A stretch of 34,833 bases of DNA from an uncultured Flavobacteriaceae bacterium (GCA_938073895.1 CALJFB010000052.1:1-34833), one strand, 5' to 3'. Shown: positions 8,504 through 17,231, numbered from the stretch's first letter. A program made the numbers and translations. Notes: generated by a model not told the origin, from the letters alone.

Positions 8504-10198
8504 ATGGATTTACAATCTTGGATAATTTTCTTTTTCGCCATTCAATTATTACATGGTTTAGCAACCTTTAAGCTTTATCTAAAAGCTGGAAAACAAGCTT
8601 GGGAAGCTTTTATACCAGTTTACAATGCGGTAATTTTAATGAAAATTATTAACCGACCTTGGTGGTGGACTATACTCCTATTTTTACCAATTGTAAACCT
8701 TATTTTGTTTCCTGTTATTTGGGTAGAAATAGCACGTAGTTACGGAAGACATTCACGCTTAGACACCTTATTAGCAATTGTATCTTTAGGGTTTTACAGC
8801 TTTTATTTAAGTTATGGCTTAGATTTAAACCATATAGAAGACAGAAGTTTAAAACCAAGATCTGAATTAGGAGATTGGGTAAGTTCTATTTTATTTGCTG
8901 TAGTTGCTGCAACTATTGTACACACGTATTTAATTCAGCCTTTTGTAATTCCAACATCATCTTTAGAAAAAACATTATTAGTTGGAGATTTCTTATTTGT
9001 AAGTAAATTTCATTATGGCGCAAGAACACCTCAAACTGCTGTTGGTTTACCAATGGTACACGATGGAATTCCGTTAACTTCAATTCCTTCATATTTAGAG
9101 AAACCTCAACTACCAAAATTTAGATTTCCAGGATTTCAAGATATAAAGCACAACGATATTGTGGTTTTTAATTGGCCAGTAGATACATTAACTGTAATTA
9201 CAGATCCAAATAGTGCCGTAAAACATAAGCCTTTAGATAAAAAATCTAACTATGTAAAACGTTGCGTTGGTTTACCTGGCGATTCTTTAGCTATTAAAAA
9301 TGGATACGTTTACATAAATGGAAAAAAGAACGAATTACCAAGTCGTGGAAAATTGCAATTTTTCTATTCTGTGGTTTTTAAAACTGATGTTTCGAAAGAA
9401 TTTATAGAAAAATATAAAATTACAGAATATTCTCGTGTATTTGAAATGAAGAAATCTACTTTTGAAAACGAAAATTTACAATCTTACTTTAAAAATAACA
9501 ATATAAATCTAAAAGTTGTTAGCGATAATGGCAAAACAATTGCATTTACTGGAAATGTGTCTCAAGAGGTTTATGATACCTTAAAGCTTAACTTTTCAAA
9601 TACGGCTTTAAATGTAAACCTTACCGAAGATTTAGCGGCAACAATTAGAAAAAGCACTAACATTTTATCTGTAACAAAAAACCTATCTACTCCAAACCAA
9701 TTTGAGCCAGGAACTTTCCCTTTAAGCCCAGATTTTGCTTGGAATAAAGATTTCTTTGGACCAATGTACATTCCACAATCTGGAGCAACCGTAGATTTAA
9801 ACATAGATGTTTTACCATTATACAAGCAAATTATTACAGCTTACGAAGGCAATACATTAAGAGTAAATGGAAATCAAATTTTAATTAATAACCAAGTTGC
9901 TACAACCTATACATTTAAGCAAGATTACTATTGGATGATGGGAGATAACAGACACAACTCTCAAGACGCAAGAGCTTGGGGATTTACACCACAAGATCAC
10001 GTAGTTGGAAAACCTGTTTTAGTTTGGATGAGTTGGGATACCAATGGAAAAGGATTTAATAAAATACGTTGGGACAGATTATTTACAACAGTTTCTGGGG
10101 AAGGAAAAGCAACATCATTCTTAATTCCAGTTGTTGTTTTAATTTTAGGTTATATTGGATTCTCTAGATATAGAAGAAAGAAAAAAACTAACGCATAA
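8504..10198 (+). CDS. lepB: Signal peptidase I, long Bacteroidota form with N-terminal membrane domain
   Basis: This membrane serine protease (family S26) removes signal peptides from exported proteins. The 564-residue product is much longer than most signal peptidases. An N-terminal region with three or four hydrophobic segments (about residues 1-110, DUF5684-like) precedes the peptidase anchor at about 125-147. The nucleophile box is IPTSSLEKTLLVGD, placing the catalytic serine at about 153 followed by Leu instead of the common Met. The general-base lysine is in YVKRCVGLPGD, about residue 252. A large insertion follows (about 280-430), then MMGDNRHNSQDARAWGF near 478 and a C-terminal membrane segment with a basic tail. 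The ATG at 8504 was preferred over an upstream in-frame TTG at 8471 because it begins directly with the first membrane segment. Confidence 0.92.
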   Translation: MDLQSWIIFFFAIQLLHGLATFKLYLKAGKQAWEAFIPVYNAVILMKIINRPWWWTILLFLPIVNLILFPVIWVEIARSYGRHSRLDTLLAIVSLGFYSFYLSYGLDLNHIEDRSLKPRSELGDWVSSILFAVVAATIVHTYLIQPFVIPTSSLEKTLLVGDFLFVSKFHYGARTPQTAVGLPMVHDGIPLTSIPSYLEKPQLPKFRFPGFQDIKHNDIVVFNWPVDTLTVITDPNSAVKHKPLDKKSNYVKRCVGLPGDSLAIKNGYVYINGKKNELPSRGKLQFFYSVVFKTDVSKEFIEKYKITEYSRVFEMKKSTFENENLQSYFKNNNINLKVVSDNGKTIAFTGNVSQEVYDTLKLNFSNTALNVNLTEDLAATIRKSTNILSVTKNLSTPNQFEPGTFPLSPDFAWNKDFFGPMYIPQSGATVDLNIDVLPLYKQIITAYEGNTLRVNGNQILINNQVATTYTFKQDYYWMMGDNRHNSQDARAWGFTPQDHVVGKPVLVWMSWDTNGKGFNKIRWDRLFTTVSGEGKATSFLIPVVVLILGYIGFSRYRRKKKTNA

Positions 10199-10213
10199 TA
10201 AACAAAACAAATA

Positions 10214-10891
10214 ATGAAAACGCTACTTACTTGTTTAATACTAACTATAGCAACAACAACGTGTTTTAGTCAAAATAATGCCTTTTTTGGAATAAAAACT
10301 GGTGCAACATTATCTAATTTTAGAGGAAATAGTGAAGCTGACCAAAACAACCTTGGATTAGATTACCTTTTTGGTGTATCAGGCGAGTTTCCTTTAAACG
10401 AAAAATTAAGCCTTTTAATAAACCTTAATTATCATAGAAAAAGTGCCACTAGAAAACTTAAAGGCTACCAATTAGGTATTTATAATTATAACGATGGCTC
10501 TTTCTCTAACGAAAACATTAAAGTTAAATCAACAATACTATATTTATCTATACCAATTGTCTTAAAATATAAGTTTGGAGAAGAAAAAAGTTACTTTATA
10601 AATGGTGGTGGATTTATAGATTTCTTAAATAATACAGAAGCTAAAATAGATGGCAAAAAAGTTGAAGATAATAGCCGTCAATTATTTCAAAGTATAGATT
10701 TTGGAACAGTTCTAGGTATTGGTAAAAGTTTTAAATCTCCTAATGGAAACCAATTAACTTTAGAACTTAGAAATCAATTAGGTTTAATTAATATTTCTAG
10801 GATTGAAGCTTCTAAAGTACTTACTAATTCTTGGATTTTCTCAATGGAATATCAGTTTAAAATAAAAGCTAAAGAAGTCTCTAAAAACTAA
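10214..10891 (+). CDS. Small outer membrane beta-barrel (PorT-like) protein
   Basis: The 225-residue protein has a clear signal peptide (about residues 1-19, ending CFSQ) followed by GIKTGATLSNFRG. That opening is typical of the eight-strand, PorT/OmpX-like outer membrane beta-barrel proteins common in Bacteroidota. The rest alternates polar and aromatic residues, as barrel strands do (for example LINLNYHRKSA, LYLSIPIVLKYKF, LTLELRNQLGL). The role cannot be deduced; most such proteins are uncharacterised. It begins 15 bases after lepB and its stop overlaps the next start by one base (TAATG), so it shares the transcript. Confidence 0.78.
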   Translation: MKTLLTCLILTIATTTCFSQNNAFFGIKTGATLSNFRGNSEADQNNLGLDYLFGVSGEFPLNEKLSLLINLNYHRKSATRKLKGYQLGIYNYNDGSFSNENIKVKSTILYLSIPIVLKYKFGEEKSYFINGGGFIDFLNNTEAKIDGKKVEDNSRQLFQSIDFGTVLGIGKSFKSPNGNQLTLELRNQLGLINISRIEASKVLTNSWIFSMEYQFKIKAKEVSKN

Positions 10892-11505
10892 TGACAGCTT
10901 TAATTACACCAACTTTATTCTCTAACATTTCTACCTTTGCAGTTATTGCACAACATAAACATGTAATATTAGAAGTTTCCGGTAATTACCAAAAGCAAAC
11001 CTTTAGAAACAGAGCTAATATTTATGGTGCCAATGGTTTATTACAACTAAACTTACCAGTAATATATTCTCAAAAAGACAGAAAAAGCTATAAAGATGTG
11101 GCAATTTTCAATCAAGATAAATGGCAAATACACATTTGGAAATCTTTAGAATCTGCTTATAAAACATCACCATTTTTTGAGTATTACGAAGATGAATTAA
11201 ACGAGTTATTTAATACTAAATTTGAAACTGTTTTAGATTTTAATTTGAAAAGTTTAAACTTAATTTGCGAATTATTACAAATTGAAACAACCTTTTCTAA
11301 AACTGAAACCTTTGAAAAAACACCAGAAAACAGTTTAGATTTTAGACATTTAGCCAATCGTAAATCCGAAGGTTTTAACTTAAAACCTTACACACAAGTC
11401 TTTGGTATAAAACACGGCTTTATATCTAATCTTAGTATTTTAGATTTACTTTTTAACGAAGGCACAAATACAGTAACCTATCTAGAATCTCAACCATTAA
11501 AATAA
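10891..11505 (+). CDS. WbqC-like family protein
   Basis: The 204-residue soluble protein resembles the WbqC-like family, whose members are often found near surface polysaccharide genes and have no firmly known reaction. Visible features are the N-terminal TPTLFSNISTFAVIAQHKHV, the QKQTFRNRANIYGANG segment near 32-47 followed by LQLNLPV, and the DKWQIHIWKSLESAYKTSPFF block near 72-92, all typical of the family. Start and stop both overlap neighbours by one base through TAATG, so translation is coupled upstream to the barrel protein and downstream to the DUF6122 protein. Confidence 0.8.
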   Translation: MTALITPTLFSNISTFAVIAQHKHVILEVSGNYQKQTFRNRANIYGANGLLQLNLPVIYSQKDRKSYKDVAIFNQDKWQIHIWKSLESAYKTSPFFEYYEDELNELFNTKFETVLDFNLKSLNLICELLQIETTFSKTETFEKTPENSLDFRHLANRKSEGFNLKPYTQVFGIKHGFISNLSILDLLFNEGTNTVTYLESQPLK

Positions 11506-11819
11506 TGCTTAGACCTTTTTTGCATTATGGTGTGCACTTTTTATTGCCTTTAGCAATAGCTCTAATTTGGTACAGACCAAAGTTTTTTAAAGTGTATTTA
11601 ATACTATTAAGTACGTTTATTATTGATTTAGACCATTTGTTGGCAACACCTATATTTCAACCAAACCGTTGTAGTATTAATTTTCATTTTTTACATAGTT
11701 ATTATGCCATTGCATTTTATGTACTACTTCTTTTTCCAAAAGCAACCAGAATAGTTGGCATTGGCTTAATTTGCCACATTATAGCAGATAGCTTGGATTG
11801 TTACTTAATAGGAATGTAA
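11505..11819 (+). CDS. DUF6122 membrane protein
   Basis: This 104-residue, very hydrophobic protein matches DUF6122, a Bacteroidota family of unknown function. Membrane segments are seen at about residues 8-22, 28-43 and 62-78, with a further one near 84-96. Conserved His and Asp residues, in FIIDLDHLLATP and ICHIIADSLDC, sit near the membrane and resemble the HD pattern of YdjM/LexA-binding-type inner membrane hydrolases. I would not assign activity on that basis. It is the last gene of the + strand run and faces the convergent minus-strand operon across 31 bases with no clear hairpin. Confidence 0.75.
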   Translation: MLRPFLHYGVHFLLPLAIALIWYRPKFFKVYLILLSTFIIDLDHLLATPIFQPNRCSINFHFLHSYYAIAFYVLLLFPKATRIVGIGLICHIIADSLDCYLIGM

Positions 11820-11850
11820 TTCTGTTTTTCTGTTAAAAAAATAAAAAACG

Positions 11851-12876
11851 CTACTCTTTTAAAGAAAACGTTGCCATTACAGGATAATGGTCGGAAAGTT
11901 GTACATCAAAGGTTTTAAACTTATTAACTTCGAAATCTTGGTCTGCTAATAAAAAATCGATTCTTAATGGAAAAAACTTAAAATTAAATGTTCTACCAAA
12001 TCCATTTCCTGAAGCTTTAAAAGCATCAATCATATGTCCTTTTATACTTCTATAAACATAAGAAAACGCATTATTATTAAAATCTCCACTAACAATGGTT
12101 TTGTACTTGCAATTATTTTTATGCATTAAAAACAATTCAGTTTGAAACTGTTGCATTTTAAAAGTTTTACCTACACCTAAAAACATTTTTTCGGATTCTG
12201 CTTGTGTTAAGTTTTCAACTTTTGCATCAATCTTTAAAGACTGTAAATGTATATTATAAACTCTAATGGTATCGTTATGCGCAATAATATCTGCAAAAAT
12301 AGCATTATTAGCCGTATTAGGAAATTCTACAGATCCAGAATTTAAAATAGGAAATTTAGAGAAAATAGCTTGTCCGTATTTAAATTTATTTCCTTCAACT
12401 TTTTTATACTTATATGGATATAAAGATAAATCTACTTTTGTAGTTGGATGATATTCTTGAATACACAACACATCTGGTTGCTCTTTTTTTATAAATGAAG
12501 AAAACTCCTTTGGCACATTTACATCTGGAATCCAATTGTATAAATTAAACAAACGCACGTTGTAATTCATTACAGATAAGGACTTTTCTGCTGGTTTAGT
12601 TTCCGTAGTAGAAAACTTATACAACGATCCAAATAAAAAATAACCAAATCCAACTATTAAAAGCGATAAGATAAACTGACGCTTAACCTTAAGCAACCAA
12701 TACACAAAAAACAAAACATTTAATAGCATTAAAAAAGGCAAACCTAAACTAAGAACAGACAAAACCGCAAAAGTTTTTGGCGGCATTAATGGTAAAAAAT
12801 AGGCTAAAAGCAACACAAAAGCTGCCAGCGAATTTGCCAGAAATATTAATTTATCTATAACGTTTAAATTCTTCAA
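11851..12876 (-). CDS. Membrane-anchored endonuclease/exonuclease/phosphatase family protein
   Basis: The 341-residue protein has about three N-terminal membrane segments (residues 8-30, 34-58 and 66-86) and then an EEP-fold domain. Landmarks are SVMNYNVRLFNLYNW near 100-114 (metal-binding Asn), DVLCIQEYHP near 135-144 with the catalytic Glu, VSGDFNNNAFSYVYR near 263, and the C-terminal LSDHYPVMATFSL with the catalytic Asp-His pair. EEP enzymes cleave phosphodiesters in nucleic acids or lipids; here the domain probably lies outside the cytoplasmic membrane, though topology is not proven. The substrate is unknown. It is the last gene of the mutL-rhomboid operon, 14 bases after the second rhomboid. 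Confidence 0.88.
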   Translation of the reverse strand: MKNLNVIDKLIFLANSLAAFVLLLAYFLPLMPPKTFAVLSVLSLGLPFLMLLNVLFFVYWLLKVKRQFILSLLIVGFGYFLFGSLYKFSTTETKPAEKSLSVMNYNVRLFNLYNWIPDVNVPKEFSSFIKKEQPDVLCIQEYHPTTKVDLSLYPYKYKKVEGNKFKYGQAIFSKFPILNSGSVEFPNTANNAIFADIIAHNDTIRVYNIHLQSLKIDAKVENLTQAESEKMFLGVGKTFKMQQFQTELFLMHKNNCKYKTIVSGDFNNNAFSYVYRSIKGHMIDAFKASGNGFGRTFNFKFFPLRIDFLLADQDFEVNKFKTFDVQLSDHYPVMATFSLKE

Positions 12877-12890
12877 ACTGTTTTAATTTT

Positions 12891-13748
12891 TTATTTCCCT
12901 GCTCTAAACAAAAACTCCTTTTCTTCTGCAGTTAAGCTATCGTAACCATTTTTTGAAATCTTATCTAAAATTAAATCAATCTTCTTCTGTTTAGAAAACT
13001 GGTCAAACTCTTCTTTTTTAACGCCTGCAACTTTAGATTTATTTTTATGTACTTTCTTAAAAGGTGTTTTCTTTGATGGTTTAAACCAAGAACTTATAGT
13101 ATCCATTAGTTTTTCGAAACCTTTACCAATATCGTTTCCTTTTACAAGTTGTGTGGCATAAATATATCCTAAAGCATTACCACCAAGATGCGCTAAATTT
13201 CCACCAGAATTATCGCCAAATAAACCCATAATATCAAAAGCTACTAAAGCAAAACCAATATGTGCTAATTTCAATTTAAAAGAAAATAAAGGCACTTCTT
13301 GATTTGGCATATAAGCACACATAAAAATCATTAATGCACTAACTGCAGCCGAAGCTCCAACCACATAAGCCGATCCTTTAAAAAATGATGGCACTAAATT
13401 ATAACCTAATAAAAAGACTAATCCGCCAGAAATAGCTCCTAAAAAATAAACGTTTAAAGCTGTTTTAGGATTAAATAAATTTAGAAAAGATTTTCCTATA
13501 AAATATAGCCATAACATATTAATAATTATATGTATTGGGTTATAATGTAAAAACGCATAACTTAAAATAGTCCACGGTTTTAATAGTGTTTTATTAATAT
13601 TACTACTTAATTCCAACCAAGGTAAAACGGTTCCTATAAATGGTTTAAAAATAAGCACAAGAATAAATACGCTAACGTTAATAACAATTAACTGCTCTAA
13701 AACATTTAAGTTTTTATACTTGTATTGTAAATCTTTTATAAAATTCAT
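12891..13748 (-). CDS. Rhomboid family intramembrane serine protease with C-terminal tail
   Basis: Rhomboids cleave membrane proteins within the lipid bilayer. This 285-residue member has a six-helix core with the WR/HxxxHL-like segment YAFLHYNPIHIIINMLWLYF near 68-87. The nucleophile serine lies in YVVGASAAVSAL near 128-139 and the catalytic histidine in NLAHLGGNALGYIY near 184-197. A cytoplasmic extension of about 75 basic, charged residues follows (KTPFKKVHKNKSK onward), ending EEKEFLFRAGK. The gene starts on the stop of the first rhomboid (TAATG overlap). Both catalytic residues are present, so an active protease is expected; substrates are unknown. Confidence 0.92.
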   Translation of the reverse strand: MNFIKDLQYKYKNLNVLEQLIVINVSVFILVLIFKPFIGTVLPWLELSSNINKTLLKPWTILSYAFLHYNPIHIIINMLWLYFIGKSFLNLFNPKTALNVYFLGAISGGLVFLLGYNLVPSFFKGSAYVVGASAAVSALMIFMCAYMPNQEVPLFSFKLKLAHIGFALVAFDIMGLFGDNSGGNLAHLGGNALGYIYATQLVKGNDIGKGFEKLMDTISSWFKPSKKTPFKKVHKNKSKVAGVKKEEFDQFSKQKKIDLILDKISKNGYDSLTAEEKEFLFRAGK

Positions 13749-14497
13749 TAATTAATTCTAAAACTATTAAATCTATTATTTTTCCAGTACCACATAATTA
13801 CAAAACCAATTACTGCGCCACCAACGTGAGCTAAATAAGCGGTATTACTTGGACTAAAAAACGACTGACCTGAAAACGCAGAAATTACATCTAATAGTAT
13901 AATTCCAGGTATAAAATATTTAGCTTTTATAGGAATTGGCAAAAACAGCATCATTAATTCTGCATTAGGATTTAACATTCCAAAAGCTACTAAAATTCCC
14001 ATTATGCAACCAGATGCACCAACCATAGAACCGTTGTATATAGAAAATGCATTTTGCAATCCACTTAACTGTTCTGGCGATACTGAATTTGAAACTTTAT
14101 TTGTTGTAATCATTTCTAGAATTCCTGATTCTGTAAATCCTGAAATTACTAAATTGTTAACTATTACAGTATAATCAATATAGTTAAAACCTACCTGAAA
14201 TAGTATAGCTCCTAATCCTGCCGAAAAATAAACAAACAAAAACTTATTACGACCTAACCTTGCCTCTACCGAAGATCCAAACATCCATAAAGCAAACATA
14301 TTAAAAACTAAATGCATTAATCCGCCATGCATAAACATATGCGTTACAATTTGCCAAGGTTTAAAAGCTTCATTTTCGGGAAAATATAGTGCAAATAAAT
14401 CATAAAATAATTCGCCTCCACCAACAAATTGTGCTCCGGCAAAAAAAATAACATTAATAATTAGTAAATGCTTTACGGTTTCTGTGATACGCATCAT
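13748..14497 (-). CDS. Rhomboid family intramembrane serine protease
   Basis: This 249-residue rhomboid has the HMFMHGGLMHLVFNMFALW loop-1 region near 52-70, the nucleophile serine in MVGASGCIMGILVAF near 156-170 and the catalytic histidine in YLAHVGGAVIGF near 221-232. About six membrane helices are visible. A loop near 110-150 between the second and fourth helices is longer than in the neighbouring paralogue. The gene starts 3 bases after mutL stops and its own stop overlaps the second rhomboid start. A second ATG lies directly after the first and could equally be used. The two rhomboids are diverged rather than a recent duplication. Confidence 0.92.
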   Translation of the reverse strand: MMRITETVKHLLIINVIFFAGAQFVGGGELFYDLFALYFPENEAFKPWQIVTHMFMHGGLMHLVFNMFALWMFGSSVEARLGRNKFLFVYFSAGLGAILFQVGFNYIDYTVIVNNLVISGFTESGILEMITTNKVSNSVSPEQLSGLQNAFSIYNGSMVGASGCIMGILVAFGMLNPNAELMMLFLPIPIKAKYFIPGIILLDVISAFSGQSFFSPSNTAYLAHVGGAVIGFVIMWYWKNNRFNSFRIN

Positions 14498-14500
14498 AAC

Positions 14501-16399
14501 TTACACGAATTTTTTATCTAGTTCATCTACACTCATGGTAATAAACGTGGTTTTATTAGTTGGAGACACATTTGGCTCTTTACAAGCAAATAGGCTATTT
14601 ACTAAATGTTCTTGTTCTGCTGGATTTAATTTTTTTCCGTTTTTTATGGCTAAACTTTTTGCTAAAGATTTTGCTATTAAATCGGTTACACTAAAATTAG
14701 AGTCTGGTACTTCGTTTTCTACATCGCTAATTAATTGTTCTAACAAAATAGACACTTCGCTTTCTGGAACACTAACCGGAACTCCTGTAATTTGAACTGT
14801 TTCGTCTTTAATATCCTGAAAAATAAATCCGGTATACTCTAAATCTTGCTGTAACTGCTTTATAATTTCTAAGTCTTGAACCGAAAAATGCAATTCTAAC
14901 GGAAATAACAATTGCTGACTCATCGCTTCTTTTACTGTAATATGTTTTAAAAAATCTTCGTACAGAACGCGTTGGTGCGCTCTATGTTGATCTATTAATA
15001 ACATACCTGATTTTATGGTACTTATAATATATTTATTTTTAAGCTGGTAAGTGCTGTATTGCCTTTCGTCTTTTACAACATCATTATAAATGGTAGCTGT
15101 TTCTGGAGCACTTTCAAATTCCATTTCGTTAAAATCTACGGCATCTTTTGTGCCTTTAGATTCTAGACCAACATATAGACTTTCCCAACTTGCTGCTGGT
15201 GCTTTAGTATAACTTGAATTTGACGTTGAAGCGTTGAATGATGAATTTGAAACTGATTTACCAGAATTGGTTAAAGTTGTTTTTGGAGTATCTGACGAAA
15301 ACGGATTAAAACTTCTATCTATCTCAACTTGTGGCATTTTACCTGTAGTTGTTTGTAAATATGGCGTATCTAAATTAGCATCGCGTTCAAAATCTAAAAC
15401 TGGTGCAATATTAAATTGGCCTAAACTATGTTTTACTGCCGAACGTAAAATGGCGTAAAGCGTTTGCTCGTCGTCAAATTTAATTTCGGTTTTTGTGGGA
15501 TGAATATTTATATCTATACTTTGCGGATTAACTTGTAAATATAAAAAGTAAGATGCGTGATGTCCATCTTTTAACAAACCTTGAAAAGCAGATGCTATGG
15601 CATGATTTAAATACGCACTTTTAATAAAACGATCGTTTACAAAAAAGTATTGTTCGCCTCTAGTTTTCTTGGCGTATTCTGGTTTTCCAACAAATCCAGA
15701 AATAGCAACTACTTCTGTAGTTTCCTCAACTGGAACTAGCTTTTCGTTGGTTTTTGCTCCTAATAAATTTACAATACGTTGTCTATAATTACTTTGTGGC
15801 AAATTGTATAATTCGCTACCATTATGAAACAATACAAATCCTAAATTTGGATGCGCCAAAGCAACTCTATAAAACTCGTCTATAATGTGGCGTAACTCTA
15901 CTGCATTAGATTTTAAAAAGTTTCGTCTTGCAGGAATATTAAAAAACAGATTTTTAACGGCAATACTAGTTCCTTTTGGTGTTACTACAACCTCTTGAGC
16001 TGTAATTTCGCTTCCTTCTATAACTATAGTTGTGCCAACCTCGGCAGTTTCTTTTTTTGTTTTTAATTCTACGTGCGCAATTGCTGCAATACTGGCTAAA
16101 GCTTCGCCTCGAAATCCTTTGGTATTTAAAAGAAAAAGATCTTCGGCATTTTTAATTTTAGATGTTGCATGACGTTCAAAACTTAAACGTGCATCGGTTT
16201 CGGACATACCAATACCATTATCAATAACCTGAATTAGCGTTTTTCCAGCTTCTTTAATTATTAATTTTATTTGGCTTGCTTTGGCATCTATAGCATTCTC
16301 TAAAAGTTCTTTAACAACAGATGCTGGTCTTTGTACCACTTCTCCAGCAGCAATTTGGTTTGCTACATGATCTGGTAATAATTGTATAATATCTGACAT
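14501..16399 (-). CDS. mutL: DNA mismatch repair protein MutL
   Basis: MutL is the ATPase that links MutS mismatch recognition to strand excision. The 632-residue product has the GHKL ATPase motifs VVKELLENAIDAKA near 28-41, DNGIGM near 62-67 and TKGFRGEALASIAAIA near 93-108, a transducer domain to about 330, a Ser/Thr/Asn-rich linker (about 350-430) and a C-terminal dimerisation domain. The endonuclease-type motif DQHA-x2-E-x4-E appears altered as DQHRAHQRVLYE, with Ala to Arg and the first Glu to Gln. The usual C-terminal CPHGRP motif is not seen (ACKEPNVSP lies there). It is the main gene of an operon with two small membrane proteins upstream and two rhomboids downstream. Confidence 0.96.
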   Translation of the reverse strand: MSDIIQLLPDHVANQIAAGEVVQRPASVVKELLENAIDAKASQIKLIIKEAGKTLIQVIDNGIGMSETDARLSFERHATSKIKNAEDLFLLNTKGFRGEALASIAAIAHVELKTKKETAEVGTTIVIEGSEITAQEVVVTPKGTSIAVKNLFFNIPARRNFLKSNAVELRHIIDEFYRVALAHPNLGFVLFHNGSELYNLPQSNYRQRIVNLLGAKTNEKLVPVEETTEVVAISGFVGKPEYAKKTRGEQYFFVNDRFIKSAYLNHAIASAFQGLLKDGHHASYFLYLQVNPQSIDINIHPTKTEIKFDDEQTLYAILRSAVKHSLGQFNIAPVLDFERDANLDTPYLQTTTGKMPQVEIDRSFNPFSSDTPKTTLTNSGKSVSNSSFNASTSNSSYTKAPAASWESLYVGLESKGTKDAVDFNEMEFESAPETATIYNDVVKDERQYSTYQLKNKYIISTIKSGMLLIDQHRAHQRVLYEDFLKHITVKEAMSQQLLFPLELHFSVQDLEIIKQLQQDLEYTGFIFQDIKDETVQITGVPVSVPESEVSILLEQLISDVENEVPDSNFSVTDLIAKSLAKSLAIKNGKKLNPAEQEHLVNSLFACKEPNVSPTNKTTFITMSVDELDKKFV

Positions 16400-16402
16400 A
16401 TA

Positions 16403-16684
16403 TTAAGCGCTAAAGAAAATAGATAAATCGAATTCTATAAAAATTAAAAACAATAAAACTAATGCTGAAATTATAATTAAAATTCTACGACTTGCAGCTT
16501 TGTCTGTGGAATTCTTAAAATCATCAAAAGCATTTGAAAACTTTTGTTTAAAATTAGGATTCTCTCCAACAGTTTTACGGTAATCATCAAACTTGTGTTT
16601 AATTTCGTAAGGATTTCCTTCGCCTTTATAAAAGCGAGGCTCGTAACTAAATTTTTTATTTTTTCGTTTTGATAATAATCCCAT
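16403..16684 (-). CDS. Small single-pass membrane protein, paralogue 1
   Basis: This is a 93-residue protein of unknown function. A basic, aromatic N-terminus (LLSKRKNKKFSYEPRFYKG, residues 3-21) leads into a charged region of about 45 residues and one C-terminal membrane helix at about 67-87. It shares the RKNKxFxYxxRF signature and overall layout with the 71-residue protein encoded next to it, so the two look like an ancient duplication. Similar proteins are, as I recall, sometimes labelled riboflavin synthase subunit beta in databases; nothing in this sequence supports an enzyme role. It stops 3 bases before the mutL start. Confidence 0.75.
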   Translation of the reverse strand: MGLLSKRKNKKFSYEPRFYKGEGNPYEIKHKFDDYRKTVGENPNFKQKFSNAFDDFKNSTDKAASRRILIIISALVLLFLIFIEFDLSIFFSA

Positions 16685-16695
16685 AATCTACCACA

Positions 16696-16911
16696 TTAAT
16701 TCATTTTAGACTCTAATACATACATAACAACACCTACCATAATTAATAAGCCAAATAGCAATATTAAGGTAGAAACTTTTGTGTTATTTTGTTTAGGTAC
16801 ACGTTTTAAATTGTTTCTAAACTCTTCTTTACGCGCGTCTTTTTTCTGTTCTTCTTCTGAAGAAAATCGCGTTTGATAATTAAAACGTTTATTTTTTCGT
16901 TGACTGAACAT
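16696..16911 (-). CDS. Small single-pass membrane protein, paralogue 2
   Basis: This 71-residue protein starts with SQRKNKRFNYQTRFSSEEE (residues 3-21), continues with a Lys/Glu/Arg-rich stretch and ends in one membrane helix at about 46-65 (LILLFGLLIMVGVVMYVL). The layout and the RKNKxFxYxxRF signature match the adjacent 93-residue protein. It is the first gene of the mutL operon, and a TATTTTTG -7 box lies 23 bases upstream of its ATG. The function is unknown. The predicted arrangement is a cytosolic charged N-terminus on a C-terminal tail anchor. Confidence 0.72.
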   Translation of the reverse strand: MFSQRKNKRFNYQTRFSSEEEQKKDARKEEFRNNLKRVPKQNNTKVSTLILLFGLLIMVGVVMYVLESKMN

Positions 16912-16933
16912 TTGAATGAATTTGTTATAGCAT

Positions 16934-16941
16934 CAAAAATA
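16934..16941 (-). promoter_or_regulatory. -7 box of the mutL operon
   Basis: The minus strand reads TATTTTTG, an exact TAnnTTTG match, 23 bases before the ATG at 16911. No -33 TTG is present at 19-bp spacing. Confidence 0.45.
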
Positions 16942-17231
16942 CTGAAAATGTAAGCGTTCTTAAGACTTAGAATGCTAAAATTTGTTAACAAAACGTAAGA
17001 TTTCAATGATGTTGTTAAAATTGCAAGACAGAATTATAATTGATTATTTTATTTTAACGCTTTGTAAACTAAATTTTCGTGTAATGGATTTGTTAAGTCT
17101 TAATTATTAAATATGCAAAAACACATAAGAACTCTATTATTTAAGCTTAGTGTAAGAAACTAAATTATAGAAAATATATTTTTTGAAATAAATTAATGTT
17201 AACTAAAACCTGTTTTATTCTGAAATAAATT

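Noticed and set aside
11820-11850. Shared terminator between the convergent DUF6122 and EEP genes.
   Set aside because: The 31 bases are A/T-rich but no convincing stem could be drawn.
14484-14795. Open + strand frame opposite the 3' end of mutL, and a similar one at 15234-15458.
   Set aside because: Both lie wholly inside a certain gene on the other strand and resemble no family.
16806-17006. 66-codon minus-strand frame overlapping the 71-residue gene and its promoter.
   Set aside because: It covers the promoter box and an A/T-rich noncoding stretch and conflicts with the better supported 71-residue gene.
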